From Pleurotus djamor (taxonomy: Eukaryota > Basidiomycota > Agaricomycetes > Agaricales > Pleurotaceae): DNA of 64,000 nt. The notes below the pieces were generated by a model. That model searched no databases. It saw only the letters and a list, made by a program, of their open reading frames with translations, and was not told the DNA's origin. Below, in pieces: positions 11,077-24,529 of this stretch. The DNA lies in contig JAPEVF010000215.1 in assembly GCA_029747585.1 (NCBI GenBank), forward strand, positions 1 through 64,000, written 5' to 3'. Numbering within the stretch: the stretch's first letter is position 1; every line of letters begins with the position of its first letter. The position numbers were made by a program, and so were the translations under genes.

Positions 11077-13940
11077 ATGTCCGAGTCCACAGTGAACCAA
11101 GAGCCATTGCCCATAAAACGACTACAGGAGGCTTTGATTAACAGAATTGCCGCTGGAGAGGTGAGCTCTGAAGCTTGAAGTCCGTAAGTATTGGCCATAC
11201 TAAGATATGTATGCGTAGATTATCCATAGGCCTGCGTCTGCATTGAAAGAGCTGATAGAGAACAGCTTGGATGCGGGTTCAACGACGATTCGAATTACTT
11301 CGAAAGACGGGGGCATGAAGCTGCTCCAGATACAAGATAATGGCTGTGGTATACGCGTATGTTTCTCGTGATGAATATGCGCTTATGGAGAATATTGATG
11401 TCGAACACGCAGAAAGCCGACTTACCCATCCTCGCGGAGCGGTTTACCACCTCCAAACTTTCTACTTTCTCAGATCTTTCCAGGATCGCGACCTATGGGT
11501 TTCGTGGTGAGGCATTGGCGTCCATGTCGCATGTTTCACGCTTGTCCGTAGTCACAAAGACCAAATCAGAGTCATGTGCTTGGAGGTATGTAGTGCACCT
11601 ATTTCCGCCAGTATCATGACCTTGAACATGCTTTCAGGGCAGTTTATTGTGACGGTTCTCTCGTCCCACCCAAACCCGGTCAAACACCCGACCCCAAGCC
11701 TTGTGCTGGAAATGACGGCACCGTCATCACGGTGAGTCAGAAACACCCGTATGAAACAGTTGCAACTTACTGACGCGTTTCAATTGGACGCGAAGATAGA
11801 GGATCTATTCTTCAACACACCCACACGCCTTTCGGCTTTACGGAGCGCCTCTGAGGAGTATTCCCGTATTCTCGATGTAGTCACGAAATATGCGGTCCAT
11901 AATCCTTCTACAGCCTTCGTGTGCAAGAAGGTGCGTTTCTCACCCTGTCATATAAATATCATACTTTAAATCCTATACCCCAGGTCGGATCGGCCAGTCC
12001 GGATATATCTACACCTTCCGGTTCTTCCGTACGCCAAAACATTCAGCTGTTATACGGTAACTCCATTGCAAAAGAGCTCATGCATGCCACTATCAGCTCC
12101 GTGTCTTTTAAGCCGGATGCTAGCTCAGACGAAGATGAAGATCAGTTGGATGATGCTCCTCAGACTCATGCTCCCGTCTGGAGCGCGGAAACGTTCTGTA
12201 GCAATGCCAATTACCAAGCCAAACGGACCATTTTTCTCTTGTTCATCAATCGTGTGTTCCCTCTTTATCTCACAAAGACTCATTCCTCATTGCACTCTTG
12301 TATTCCACACAGATCGTCTTGTAGAGTCACCTCGGATGAAGCGTGCCCTCGAAGCAGTGTACTCCCCCATTCTTCCCAAGGGTACCTTTCCCTTCATTTA
12401 TCTCAGGTTCGCTCCACTCTCACAGTACAACTAAGAATGACTCACATTTTCCCCTAGCCTAGCTCTCGACCCACGCAACGTGGATGTCAACGTTCACCCG
12501 ACTAAAAAGGAAGTCCATTTTCTCCGCGAGGAGTATATCACCGATAAAATATGTGATGCCATACAAGCCGAATTGGGCAAACAGAATCACTCGAGAACAT
12601 TCCAATACCAGACATTGTTGACGGGTGGTATCCTAGGCAAAGGAAAACAGAAAGCTGTCGAGGAAGAAGGCGACGATGTCGAGGATGAATCCGAGGGGGC
12701 CGATGAGGACTCGCAGGCGCCCCCGCCAGGAGGCCGTATCTTCTAGAGGTACATCTTCTCACCCTCTAAACTACCACCGCCTGACACCAAGCCAGGTTCC
12801 CTGCCGAAGAAAGTGGCGTCTCAGCACAAAGTCAGGGTATCGTTAAAAGATCGCACCCTCGATTCCATGTTTCCTGTCAGATCTCAATCTCAACAGCAAG
12901 TCTCAGCGGCTGACTCGGTTCCGCTTCCTCCTTCGCAACCCTCTTCGCCCACGAAGACACGCGACATCAAAGAGTCACAATGCTTCCTCACTTCGGTTAA
13001 TAATCTCCGGAATGCATTGAACAAGCGGAGACACAAACGTCAGCTTTGACCTTTCTTCGGGTGTTCGGCCTTACTGACGATTGAACAGAGCTTACTGAGA
13101 TCTTGGAACAGCACACATTTGTAGGCATTGTAGACCTTCAACGATGCCAGTCGCTCATCCAGCATTCTACCAAACTCTACCTCGTCAACCATGCATCCCT
13201 ATCGTTTGTCTCTCCGTCTCTTTTTTGGATACCTGTGATTTGAAACGCGTTTACATAGCGAAGAACTCTTCTATCAACTCGGACTACGACAATTTGGTGA
13301 TTTCAGTCGTATGAAGCTCGACCCTCCACCATCCCTTAAGTTTCTCCTTGAAATCGCTGTCAAGGCTGAAGACTCGACTAGGGAAATTTCCATGTCGAAA
13401 GACGATATCGTTGAGGTATGCCCGCCAACGAGTTGTTATCCTCAATCTCTGAATCATTCTTGCAGAAAATATTTTCTATACTGATGACGCGTCGGGAAAT
13501 GCTTGCTGAGTATTTCTCCTTGCGCATCTCTGGCAATGGTTTGGTTGAGAGCTTGCCCTTACTTCTTCGCGACTATACCCCCAACCTTGATAAGCTACCA
13601 GGATTTCTCATGCGATTAGGTCCTCAGGTATGTGTCCTCTGCTTGTATCTCCGAGTCGGTTGATCCTTCCCCATAGGTGGACTGGACCGCCGAGACGGAA
13701 TGTTTTGATACCTTCCTTCGGGAGTTGGCATACTTCTATGTCCCTGGCCCTCTTCCTGGTTCTACCACTCCTACTAGTCCAGATACAGAGGCGCAGAACA
13801 AGGCTGAACGGTGGCAGGTTCAACACGTGCTCTTCCCTGCGATGCGACGCTATCTGGTAGCCCAGCAATCGCTTCTCGATGGTGATGTCGTTCAAATCGC
13901 CAATTTGCCTGATCTCTACAAAGTATTTGAGAGATGCTAA
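11077..13940 (+). CDS. MLH1: DNA mismatch repair protein MLH1
   Basis: MutL homologue of the MutL-alpha complex; it acts in the nucleus after MutS binds a mismatch. Thirteen exons: 11077-11160, 11219-11356, 11413-11585, 11638-11731, 11796-11930, 11984-12251, 12313-12406, 12458-12735, 12796-13038, 13089-13203, 13259-13415, 13466-13627 and 13677-13940. They sum to 735 codons with every junction in frame. GHKL ATPase motifs are intact: [29 protein letters not shown] and [14 protein letters not shown]. The transducer domain follows ([36 protein letters not shown]), then an acidic, low-complexity linker. The C-terminal dimerisation domain has [49 protein letters not shown] and a terminal KVFERC, the ending characteristic of MLH1 rather than PMS1. 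Length (734 aa) is normal. Confidence 0.95.
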
Positions 13941-14091
13941 CCTGAGCATTATGATCATTGCTACTACTATACTATATGGATAGAACGAATAATACAGGGC
14001 TTGCGCTATAATACATGCTATGATTCCAGATGCTGTGGTCTATGCGAATGCGATGGTAGAGGTTAAAACGTTAAATATTTACGAAAGCAGA

Positions 14092-17000
14092 TTAATGATA
14101 GCTGGACCCTTTCAACGCAGAACGAAAGGCAGCGGGGCCATCGAAGACAAACGGTTCGTCGTCGTCATCGTCATCTGAGTCGGAGTAGTCGGAGTCTTCG
14201 AACTCAGGTGGCCCGCTCACCCTGAAGACATCAACGAAGGGGGTTTGCGGGATAGCATCAGCAGAGGTAGATTTGGCGAGGATAGCGGCAACAGTGGCTT
14301 CCAACCTCCTGTTTGGTATCATGGCCACCGGGACGCGAGCTTGACTCTTTTCATCGTCGTCTTGGAAGAATGTCGATAAATCATGAAGGTTCTGCACGAG
14401 TCCACCAAGATCGCTGTCATCGTCGTCATCATCGTCGATAGGAGACCGTCCAAGTTCTTCTTCAGGTTCGAAGTCAATGCGTGAAGGACGGGACGAGACC
14501 GAGCAAGTATCGAAGACGGTCGTCATGTTATGGTGACATGTTTTACGATGTTGACCTGCTTGTGCAACGCACCATCCCGACTCTTCGGGAACACCGAAAA
14601 CATCAGCGGCAGGTCCCTCGGACCTGCTAGGCATTGCTGCATGCATGCTCATCCGAAGCACTTGTTTTGCAGGGGGTCCGCCGCCTGCCATTGCGATAGG
14701 TTCCTCCAAAACTTCCAGTGCATTCGGAGCGAGATCTGTCTCTAACAGACGAAGCAGGGGCATGAGTAACTCCGATCCCAAGAGTTCCGAGGAGTTGCGA
14801 GCGAGCCTTTGCTGGAATAGACCTTTGAGAATCTGCATCGAATATATCCGCGCCCAGCGTTCTTGGTTGAAGACGAGACCGAGGAGGAGGGTATCAATCT
14901 CATTCCATTGCGAGGAGTAGTGCTCACGAAGGCTAGACACGGATTGTCGAAGGAAATCATCCTTGGTCCTGAAGTGGCCCTTGGCAAAAGAAACCATGAT
15001 CTTACGGATAGATTGACGACCTTCTTTCTCGGCCAAGGAAGCAATATCCTCAGCGAACTCTTTCAAAGCGGGCGATGGTCCGTCAGTGACCATTGCGTGT
15101 AAACACTTGGGCAGCACTGCAGTGTACAGATCTCGAACACGACCTCCAGAGGCGTCGACAAGGCGATCGTCCTCAACTTTTGAGAGCCTCTGCAGAAGGG
15201 CAAATGTTGACTCGAATGTGACAGAGGATCGAAGACCTTTAAGAAGGGCTGGTTGAAGCGAAGGAGAACCTTGCCATTTTGGAGGTTGATGAGATAAGAG
15301 GATATCAGTGACATCGTCAAGGTCTACACGGTCCAAAACCGCTTCGAGGAGGCGCATGGCTTGAATAAATTCTTCTTGGACGGTAGTCGAGAGGGCGGCG
15401 CAAGCACACCAGAACAGTTGGGGGAGGAACGATCGATCAAGGTCTCTTGATTCGGTAAGTGCAGTTAGAGTCTGAATAATCTCGGAGGTGAAGAATTGGA
15501 TGTTTTCGTCTGGTGACGAGATGGTGTTGGACAGGCGTCCAAGCAAAAGTGCCATATCGGCTGTACAAGTTTGGGGGAGGATGGCGCGGAAGATCTGAAG
15601 TGAACGGAAGGCAAATCCACGAATAGAGCAGGAGGTACCCCAAGACACCGCGAGAGATCCCCAGCGCTCCGCAAGCCTGGGAGCCAAGGGTTCCAGAAGG
15701 CCGACGACAGTCTCGCAAAGACGCGCCATCTTGTTCTTAATATCAGAGGGTGGTTCATCACTTCGCCAGAATAATGCATCTCCCTCTTGCTCTAGTTGCT
15801 TTATCATAACCTTGAGCGTGGAACAATCCCCGTACATAGGAAGTTCGATGTAACCAGGAATCCATGATCGCAGCAACTGGAACAGCATCCGACGAGCTTG
15901 GTTTCGCACAAAGGAATGGTGGTAATCCAAGTGGATAAAGATGGAATGCAAGATGGCGGGTAACTCTGCCTTGAACTCCCAATGCCGTTCGAAAGCAACA
16001 TCAGCCAAAAAGAGCCAAGCGTATTGTGCTGAAGAGAGTGTAACCCGAGGTTTGTTTTCGAAGAGCGCATCGAGATCCGACCAGAGTTCCATATCAGCAG
16101 CGTCGGGGAACTGAAGTTTATGGTCGAGGGTAGGGAGCATTCTGGCCGGTTCGATGATGGAGCAAAGCTGCGCGAAGATCGACTTGCCTAATCGTGTCTG
16201 GCACAAACATGCAATTATGGTGGCGGAGCACTGGATAAATTCCACAGTGCTGACTTTGTGTGACTGCTGGAGGAGGAAGAGCGCGGTGGCCACGCCATTG
16301 TCATCGAATTCGGCTAATTTCATCCATAGTACGAGGATTTGCTCGGTATACGTGGAAGCGTACCGCAGGGTAAGGCTCATCAAGTGATAGAGGGAGGACA
16401 TGCCATCCCGAGTAAACTGCCCATTGGACCGGAGTTCGATGTTCGTGATCCAAGCTTCCAAGGTTTGGAGCAATAGAAGAGGAATACGGGGCTTGATCTG
16501 GTTGATCTGAGGTAACCAAGTCGCTAACTGGGATAGCATCTCAAGAGCTTCTGAGGGGTGCTCTCCAGCCAAGAACTCGGAGACTTGACGGTGGGCATGG
16601 AAGTATGCAGGGGCTGCTTGACTGCCAATCGTAGGATCGAACAGCGTCATCGGAATGGAACCAGATGTACGGTGATGGACGGCTTCTAGCATGATGAAGG
16701 CGGAACGCCGAACCTCGAGATGCGGGTGGCAAAGATTGGCGAGACTGAGACAAATAGCCTGCGAAAATGAAAAGGGATGAGTATCAGAGGACGAGACCAC
16801 CTCTGAGAGGACTTCAAAAGCTTGGGCCGATTCAGAATCGAGAGAGTCGCTGGTGACGACGGCCCGCTTGAGAATTTCAGCCGTTAAGGAAGGGTCGCGC
16901 ATCTTTGAGGACAGTAACACCCTTAGGGCTTTCCTAATTGGTAGCGGTTAGATCATATGGCAGGTTGAGATGAAGAGTCTACTGACTTGGCGTGATGAAC

Positions 17001-20000
17001 TGAAGGGGGGTGGGACGATGCCATAATGGCACTAAGCCGATCCATCATAGCGGGCGCAGTCAAGGGCTTAAGGTCCTCTGGCGAAGGGCGTTCCGTGGGT
17101 GAGCGTGCCGACTGTTCAGGGGGAAAGTATGCTTTGGGCTGGTAGGAGTGTCAACGATCGGACAGACCTTCATTTACACGACACTTACACAAAGGGATGC
17201 CATCGCTCCGATAGCAGCCTGAGAAAGTAAAGTAGTTTCATGCTGGAAACGCTTGACAGCTTCCTGAGAGTCTTGCGATGACGAAGCCACGGCTCTTTGC
17301 ATCTGAATGAGTTGCTGGCGAGCTAACTCCGTCTGCGCACCAATTTGGCACCATCCTTGACATAAGTGAAAGAGTGTAAGATGCATCTTTGGGGGGATAA
17401 ACCGATCCGAATCATTCAGAGTGGAAAGACCGTCAAATAATCGTTCGACTGTGCCGCAGAAATAGCGGCGAAGTCGTTGAAGAGCGAAGTTTTCCCTGGC
17501 TTCGGGTGACGTCAGAAAGGTCTGAGTATTACGAACAAACTTGAGGACGTTGGCCAGAGCGGCTTGCCGACCAGTCCGGGTGTGTTGGAGGTAATGTGCC
17601 GTTAAATAATAGATACGCGCCACCGCTGAGTGAAGCCGCTCCTGCCGACGGGTACGTTCTACAACGATAGACATGCCCGTCTTGGGCCGTAGATCTTCAA
17701 GGAGCTGCCGAGATGCAAGATGTTGACTCTGATCACCAACAATAGGGGTTTTAGCCCGAGCATCATCGTAGAACTGGCGGCTGGCGAGGAGGCTGAGATC
17801 TTCCAGAAGTTGTGAATAACCACTGGAAGGGAACGAACTGATGCATAGGACGGCCGCGTCACGGAACTGGGTGTATTCAGAGTCAAGGAAAGGTGTGAGA
17901 TAGCGGAAGAGACCCCGGGTTGTTGACAAGCGTTCTCTCTCGAAACTGGAGTCAGAGGGAGCGCGAGAATGATCACGTCCGAGTTGGGTCAAAGTAGGAC
18001 GTGATGTCTCGGACAGGGTGGCGGTAGCGCAAAGGATCTTGATCCAGACATACCACTGTTCGATCAGCTGCCGGTTCTCCCTGACAAGCCGTTGGCCATC
18101 CTTATCAGTGTTCTGGGTGCTCCGACTGGAAATACCGGGAGGGGCGCGACTGCTCAAACCCGCGAGATGGGATATAAAGGGTAGCGAGCGGGATACGGCA
18201 GCGATGAGGTTCTCGCGGAATGTGGAAAGCACGTGGCTAGTCTGCTCCATCGAGGCTTGAAGCAACGAAGGGAAGACGTATCGCCAAATCTTTCTATCCT
18301 TGTCAGTCGTGCTATCGGCGATCCTCAGGGGTACATCGACGCGCTTGGTCTGTTGCCGCCACTGTTCGAGCCGCGCAAGTTCATGTTCATCGAGGAGTTC
18401 ATCATACCCTTCGAGATACGACTTCTTGACCGAACGCCCGTGAAGCATTTCCACATAACGCAAAAATGTGATAGGGAGTTCACCCGTGGCGAACGGCTTC
18501 GGATCGATGTGAAGGACCAGGAGACCTAAAGTTCGAATGACCTTCACGCCAGCTGCATGGATTGATGGGGTTTCCAAAGAGAGTAATAGTAACCCTCCTG
18601 CCTCTATCTCACTACATCTGAGCGCTTCCTCGTCAGTTAACGTTGTCTGGGGTTGCTGTATCAGCTTCCTGATCCAACTGTCTACAAGGTCGACCCATAG
18701 TTGCAGCAGTTGAGGAGAATCAACAGGAAGCCTTGCCCCCGCACTATCGTGCGTAAGGCCAGAAGGACTGAAAAGGAAGGCAGAGAACCTCGTGAGAACA
18801 GCGAACGCATGCGTAGGATCGGCCATAAACCGTTTGAGAGCTTCACAAGCAGCTTCACCGAGGACAGGCTCGACGTGGACGACACCTCGCAAGAGGAGAT
18901 CGATCGCGTCTGACAACGATATCGAGGCTGGTAAGCATCGAGGCCATGACTGGAAACAAGTTTGAAGAAGACTGATGTGCGGAACGAACGATGCAGGATA
19001 AGCGATGGCACCTTCTGGACGCTTTCGCACAACGTAATTATTTGATTCTTCGTACGCTGGATTTAACCTTGCATAAGACCACTGTTCATCGAAGACCAAC
19101 ATGCCGCCAACCGCATTTCCACAAGCGACGGTGATATGACCCAAAACTGTGGAACAACGCTCAAAGAGATCTTGCACGCCAGGTCGAGACATAATAGCAG
19201 GAGGAAGGAAGTCGGATGACGATGGGTAGTCACTTTGCGTGGGTATGTTCGTAAAGTCGGCGGATGATGGCCAAGGAGGACTATGTTCATCACGTTCCAT
19301 ACGATGCAAAGTCATCAATATCGCCTGGACAGCAACCGAGGTTCTTTCGGGCGCCAACACAGAGAGCAAGCTACTAGAATGTGTCGTTTTCACAGCAGAT
19401 TCTTGCATGAGTTCGAGGCATAGATCGGCACCATAGTCAAAGTGTCGTGAAAGGATGAAATGGACCATGTAGATGAACGGTTCGTGGTGTTCTTCCTGAG
19501 GATGGACGGAAATGCGATTTGGTGGGAAAAAGTACTTGAGCAATGACTCTAACTTGGATGTGGTCGCAGAAGAGGATTCCGGGCATCGATAGATATAGGT
19601 CCAAAGCAAGCGAAGGAGCCCATTGAGGATGGGCACACGATACGGTCGCTCCTGCGTAGAACACGTCAGTGCGCTCCACGTATGGCCAGTGTGACTACCA
19701 ACCTTGAGTTTACTGATACTCCCTTCAAAGCACGTGTACCAATGCTTCAAGAAAAATGCTTGCGGTGCCACGCAGAGACTTGTAATCAACAAAGGGTAGG
19801 CAACAGACCAGTACCTAGGTTTCGCGACCATTTCCTTTGCTTTGGGGTAGATTATCTCGATGGCTCTGCCCCATTGTGGGTTGTTCGTCTCCGCTTGTGC
19901 GGTCTTGCAAATAGTTAAGCTAGAGTGCAGGCTGTGAAAATAAGAAGTAGATTCACCTTTCCGATGGGATGTAACAGATGGAGGAGCGTTTCGGCAAAGG

Positions 20001-21782
20001 CAGTCTTCATCCGAAGACCGTGGGCATTGGCAAAGCATTTACCGAGAGTCTCCAGAAACTCGGCACCTTCCTCAAACGTCTCCGGCGGCCAAACCTATGC
20101 GACACATGAGCGAGAGTCAACAAGTATTCAAAAAGAAGGGGGATACCTTGATGCTGACATGTCGAAGACCTTGTAAAAGATTTTCATACTTCATCTCAGA
20201 GTCCTTGGCTACTTGACCAGATGCCACTGGGGCAAGCTCTGACAAGAAGCGATCGGTGACACTCACGAATCTACGAACTAGTGAGCATCAACGCCGAAGC
20301 AAGCAGCATGGGTCTTACCGTATGTTAGCGAGGAGGCCTAGTAGAGTTGCGTACAGCTCGGCATTGACACGGTGGTTTGCCGATTGCGCCAATAACTTGA
20401 GGTCAGGTCTCCGAAACTGCTCGAAAGTGGTCTCCTCTAGACTGTAACCGAGCGCGTCACCCAAAGCATCTTTAGATACTGACTGAAGGACGGCAATTAA
20501 AGCGCGACACATGATGTATATGGAGGCAAGCGCCTTCCGTTCGTTGAGCGTAGATGGAATGTCGTAAGTTCGTAGTCGCGAGCTGCTAGCGTGCTCCACG
20601 TGTAGATTAATGATGTCAGGAGGGACATCGTGTTGACTCTTTCGCCATCGCATGATTGAGTCCACAACAGCTTTGCAGTTTCTTTGTGCAATCTTGCTCA
20701 GTGATTGGAGGGTGGCATCAAACTGCGCGTCGACGCCAGAAGCTAGGATGGCGGTTAATGATGGTTCAGCATCCTGAGGTAACATGTCAGTCTTGCCAAT
20801 TGAGCATGGGGATCGACCGACCGTCGTATTTCTCAAAATATCATTCATCTTGCTTTCAGCCAATGATGCGAAGCGCATGAAGACCGCATGTAGCGCGTAA
20901 TCTGCAGGAGTCTTCGGATCCATGATTACTTTGTCCTCATCAAAGTCGGGGCTGTCGCTCCGCGAACCATGACCAAACGCGTTCGGAACGCGAGGCACGG
21001 GGGGAGGGGACGAAGAGAACTGGACGCCATAGTCACTTCCTGTATCAGATACATGAAATATGGATCCGGACTGTGAGTGATGAGATTTCGACGGTGTGTG
21101 AGTGTTTGTTTTTGCTCGCCGACCGAATCTGAAATCGTTCGACCCCGGAGTAGGGGGCCTGGCGTACGAGGGGCTAGTAGCCGTCGGTGCGCTACTTCCT
21201 GCGCGACTTATCTGGTTGAGAGAAGAATTTGAACGATTGAAAGGGTTCTTGAGCACCGGATATGACTGAGGGTCGAATTGCGGTACAGGAGGAGGGACAT
21301 CGACCGGGGCAGAGCTCTTTGCGCTGCTCTTGAAGGCATTTCGTATTGAAGCAAATGAGGGTTTCTTCGTAAACGGTGAAGTGCTAGTAGATGGTTGCGA
21401 AGTGTGTTGGGAGAAAGGGTTGTGATGCTTTGTCGAAAAGCGTGTCGTGAACGAGTTGGCCGAGTCAACCGAAGCAATGGAGTCACCACGACCATGCTGG
21501 AAAAGTGACCTGTCCGAGCGATCCCCCACCGGCGTTGTGATGGTTGGGGATTCCAGCCCCAAGCCCATCCCATTTCCAAACCCCGAGCCACCGAACGAGT
21601 TCCCAAAGCCCAAGCCATTACCTGCACCTCCGAAAGGATTCCCAGAGCGGCCAAATGGGACTGAAGCAGAACCAAAAGAGTCTGTGTCGTCAAAATCTAG
21701 CACGAAAGATAGGCATTGAGTGCGTTCCTGAAGACAATGACCACCGACCTGGAATGGTGATTTGCATGCCTTCAGAAGCCAT
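14092..21782 (-). CDS. TAO3: Cell morphogenesis protein (Furry/Mor2/Tao3 family)
   Basis: A giant HEAT/ARM-like scaffold of the RAM/MOR NDR-kinase pathway (Cbk1/Orb6 with Mob2), which controls polarised growth and septation in fungi. The start is a tiny first exon at 21782-21749 (MASEGMQITIP). A 52-nt intron (21748-21697) joins it to DFDDTDSFGSAS, giving the acidic N-terminal end seen in this family. A Gly/Phe- and Ser-rich disordered region follows, then the cell-morphogenesis N-terminal domain (DYALHAVFMRFASLAESKMN; KIAQRNCKAVVDSIMRWRKS; ERKALASIYIMCRALI), the central domain (YWSVAYPLLITSLCVAP; LLRLLWTYIYRCPES) and the C-terminal domain, ending in an acidic tail. About 2,400 aa, with most introns in the N-terminal third. 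It shares a divergent promoter with the gene at 22000. Confidence 0.9.
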
Positions 21783-21999
21783 GTTGCTGAGAAAAATTGG
21801 GTATAAAGGAGGGAAACGTCTGAAGCTCGACTCAGGGTCAGACAGCCAGCTACTACGGCGACAGCGACGACGAAAACGAGATCAACGACAAGGGCGACGA
21901 CGAGAAACAATCGAATATTGAAAGTAGGGTCGTGGGAATGCTACCCCCTGAATGAGCGTAGTGCCGTTCTGTCTACTCTACATTCGGACGGCCAGAAAA
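21783..21999. promoter_or_regulatory. Compact bidirectional promoter
   Basis: Only 217 bp lie between the start codons of the divergent Furry/Mor2 gene and the small charged protein gene, so both promoters and 5' UTRs must share it. It is rich in CGACGA-type triplets (21858-21905) and has no clear TATA box. Co-regulation is inference from the spacing. Confidence 0.6.
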
Positions 22000-22764
22000 A
22001 TGGCTCCCCCTTCGAATTCTAGTGACTCGGAAAGTGACGCACCGGAGACGGTAGCTCTCTCAAACTCAAGGAAGAGCGCAAAAAAGGATACCGCTAGAAT
22101 CCAAGCAGCCAAAAGTGCCGCCAAATTGCAGAACAAACTCAAGAACAGGGAGAAGGATAGAAAATTGAAGGAACGCGCTGAGAAGACGCGGGGAATACCA
22201 AATGCTGAAGAGGCGGTGGACCCAGAAGTCGCTGACGTCGATGAAGATTCCGGTTCTGAGGAGGCATGGAATGGTGTCGAGTCCGATGCCTCATCATCAT
22301 ACTCACAATCCGCTTCGACAGAAGAAGAGGGAGATATTGAAGACGATGAAGACCATGCTATGGAAGACTTATCCCAGTCAAAGCACCTCCCCGACCATCT
22401 TTTCTCCTCTGCGTTCAGCTCTATATCCACAAAAAATCCGCCACTCAAGCCCTCCAAAGCAAAAGCTGCGCATCGCCCTAAGAAACACAGGAGACCGCTA
22501 GGTCGACCGAAAGACATCATTGTTGGGTTCGATTGTTCCTAGCTGCTTGCTTGGAAACCATAACTGACCCAGCATTCTTCTTCAAGGACATGAACCGTCA
22601 GAACACTACCCAAGCAAAACCTTGTCATTCAAAATGCTTCACGGACTGTTCCAACGACCAAAGTTCGTAAATTCATTGACAGAAGCTTGGGCCTCAAGGG
22701 GAAGCCCACAAAGGCATGGAAACGTGCGCCAGGTCTGTGGGGTTTCTTGATTCGCCATGCTTGA
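22000..22764 (+). CDS. Small charged, nucleolar-type hypothetical protein
   Basis: Starts at the ATG at 22000 (MAPPSNSSDSESDAPE); an upstream ATG at 21952 is less likely because it would run a hydrophobic stretch before the conserved-looking start. The first half is a Lys/Arg/Glu-rich helix (RIQAAKSAAKLQNKLKNREKDRK), followed by an acidic Ser/Glu/Asp region. Then come HLPDHLFSSAFSS and a basic patch KKHRRPLGRPKDIIVG at the end of exon 1 (near 22530). A second exon ends TKVRKFIDRSLGLKGKPTKAWKRAPG and stops at 22762-22764. I place the intron between about 22530 and 22620 without fixing its exact ends. The alternating basic/acidic layout resembles ribosome-biogenesis or nucleolar proteins. This is inference and I do not recognise the family by name. 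Confidence 0.6.
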
Positions 22765-23005
22765 ATTGACGTGTCTCGTAGTCAACATAGGTATCATGAA
22801 GCGGAACGGTCCCGCAGCCCATTTTGTGCGGAATCCTGTGCGGAATCCAATATAATTGCGTCGACCGGTCACAATTCTGGCAATCCGACGTACTACACTG
22901 ACCGTGCATGTCAAACACTCCCTTTTTGATATCATAACATCCAGACACACTCTCCATGACAGAGTTGTTCCATCCAGTCCACAGAAATCGATTGGTGGTC
23001 AACAT
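22694..23005 (-). other. Cys-rich minus-strand ORF of uncertain reality
   Basis: A 103-codon frame begins at ATG 23005, just 43 bp after the stop of the aldo/keto reductase on the same strand, and runs into the antisense of the neighbouring gene's last exon. It has several Cys (GCYDIK; CSTSDCQNCD; MGCG) and no signal peptide. Nothing is recognisable. It may be 3' UTR sequence with a chance frame. Confidence 0.2.
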
Positions 23006-23047
23006 ACTATTTAGGATTACAAAATACGCAATGAGAGAATGCCGGAT

Positions 23048-24529
23048 TCATGTTGTTGATGCCGAAATCGCCTGGAGAATGGGACGTTCCTCGTAGAAGC
23101 CTACCGAGGAAAAGAACGCCATGTATGAACTTCCATCGCCCTGTGAAACAAAACTTAGCGGAACGGAGAGCTGGGTGATACCCCAACTCACAATCATTTT
23201 GTGAGGGAAACCTAGATCAAAAGGTGCGGCACTTTCGATCTCTTGGATATGATCATCAGTGAGATTGATAGTGAGAGCCTCAACATTGGCTTGTAGTTGT
23301 TCCACTTTTCGACCGCCAATAATAGGAAAAACGTAAGGGGCCTTCTTGAGGACGTACGCGATCGCCACTGCGAGGATGCTCGTCAGCCGAGTTTCCTAAC
23401 TGGTGAGTTGGGAGCCTTACCAGCACCAAGATGCTTAGTCCCGACCTCCTTGGCAATCTTGTCTAAGACGGCCGACATCGCTTTTTCTTCGGCTGAGCGC
23501 TCCCACTGTCCGTTGGGCGAGAAGAATGTGCGTCCATTCTCTCCGGTCTCGCGGCGGCGCTGCTCTTCTTCGTCAGAGCGCAATTTTCCACCGGCAAGAA
23601 CACCCCAAGGAGCGATCGCCATCCCTAACAAATCGTCCATCATCTATTTCAGCGGTGCTAGCGAGATTCGTACCTTCTTCACGAGCCATGGGAATGATAT
23701 CGCGCTCGAAGTCCCGCGCCATCACGTTCCATTGACCTTGATATATCACAAAGGGCGTCTTGCCGGTGTACTTCGCATACGTATTTGCTTTGGCCACAAT
23801 CCACGCTGGGGTGTCCGAGATTCCCTGGTCTCGAATCAGCGCCATGCAGTGTGATCATCATCAAGAAGAGACGTACGAGATACAAAACCTTTCCTCGCAA
23901 AACCAAGTTATGTAGCCCATCCATGACCTCCTCGATGGAGGTTGCGTGATCCCACCAATGGATATATAGGACGTCGATGTAGGACGTGCGAAGGTTCTTC
24001 AAGGAGGCTTCAACGGAAGCGTACATGTTCTTGATGTTATTGCCAGCGTAGTTGACCTGGATCTTGATGCTACGGTCTGCTGTCTTGTACGGCGTCGTAT
24101 ACTAATTCACAAAGTTCAAGCAACGCAGGTGGAGGAGGACCAGTCGCTACATAGCCTTACCTTGGTCGCAATGACAAGTTGCTCTCGAATGCCACGTTTT
24201 TCGGCCCATTCGCCGATGAATTTTTCGGAAGATTCATCTTGACTGGAATNAAAAAATGTGATCAGTGAGTTATACGAAAGTACAAAGAGGCCTCCACTCA
24301 ACTAGCTCCCAGCAGTGTCAATGAAGTTCCCGCCCATATCATAATAGGCGTCTAGGAGCTTGAAACTGCTCTCTTTATCCATCGAACCCATGCCGTACTT
24401 GGCCCAAGAGTCACCGATGCTTCCAGCGCCGAGTTGAATGGGCGAGACATGGAGGCCCGAGCGAGCAGAGAGCTTTCTGTAGCGGGCGAGGGCAGAAGGT
24501 GGAGGTGGGGCTGGTGTGAGGAAGCTCAT
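23048..24529 (-). CDS. Aldo/keto reductase, aryl-alcohol dehydrogenase type (copy 1)
   Basis: NADPH-dependent AKR with a TIM-barrel fold, close to fungal aryl-alcohol dehydrogenases (AAD, AKR9 group). The start is the ATG at 24529 ([20 protein letters not shown]). Visible features: [18 protein letters not shown] joined over an intron to [13 protein letters not shown] (Asp and Tyr of the catalytic tetrad); QLVIATKYTTPYKT (Lys); [21 protein letters not shown] (His); [50 protein letters not shown]; and the cofactor-binding end [24 protein letters not shown]. The final intron is 51 nt and in frame, so reading through it adds 17 spurious residues. Together with the next gene it forms a head-to-tail tandem pair. 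Base 24250, inside an intron, is N. Confidence 0.9.

Noticed and set aside
21978..22520. 180-codon minus-strand ORF, Ser/Phe-rich
   Set aside because: It is antisense to the small charged gene at 22000. Its Ser and Phe runs are the mirror of Glu/Asp and Lys codons, and it shows no motif.
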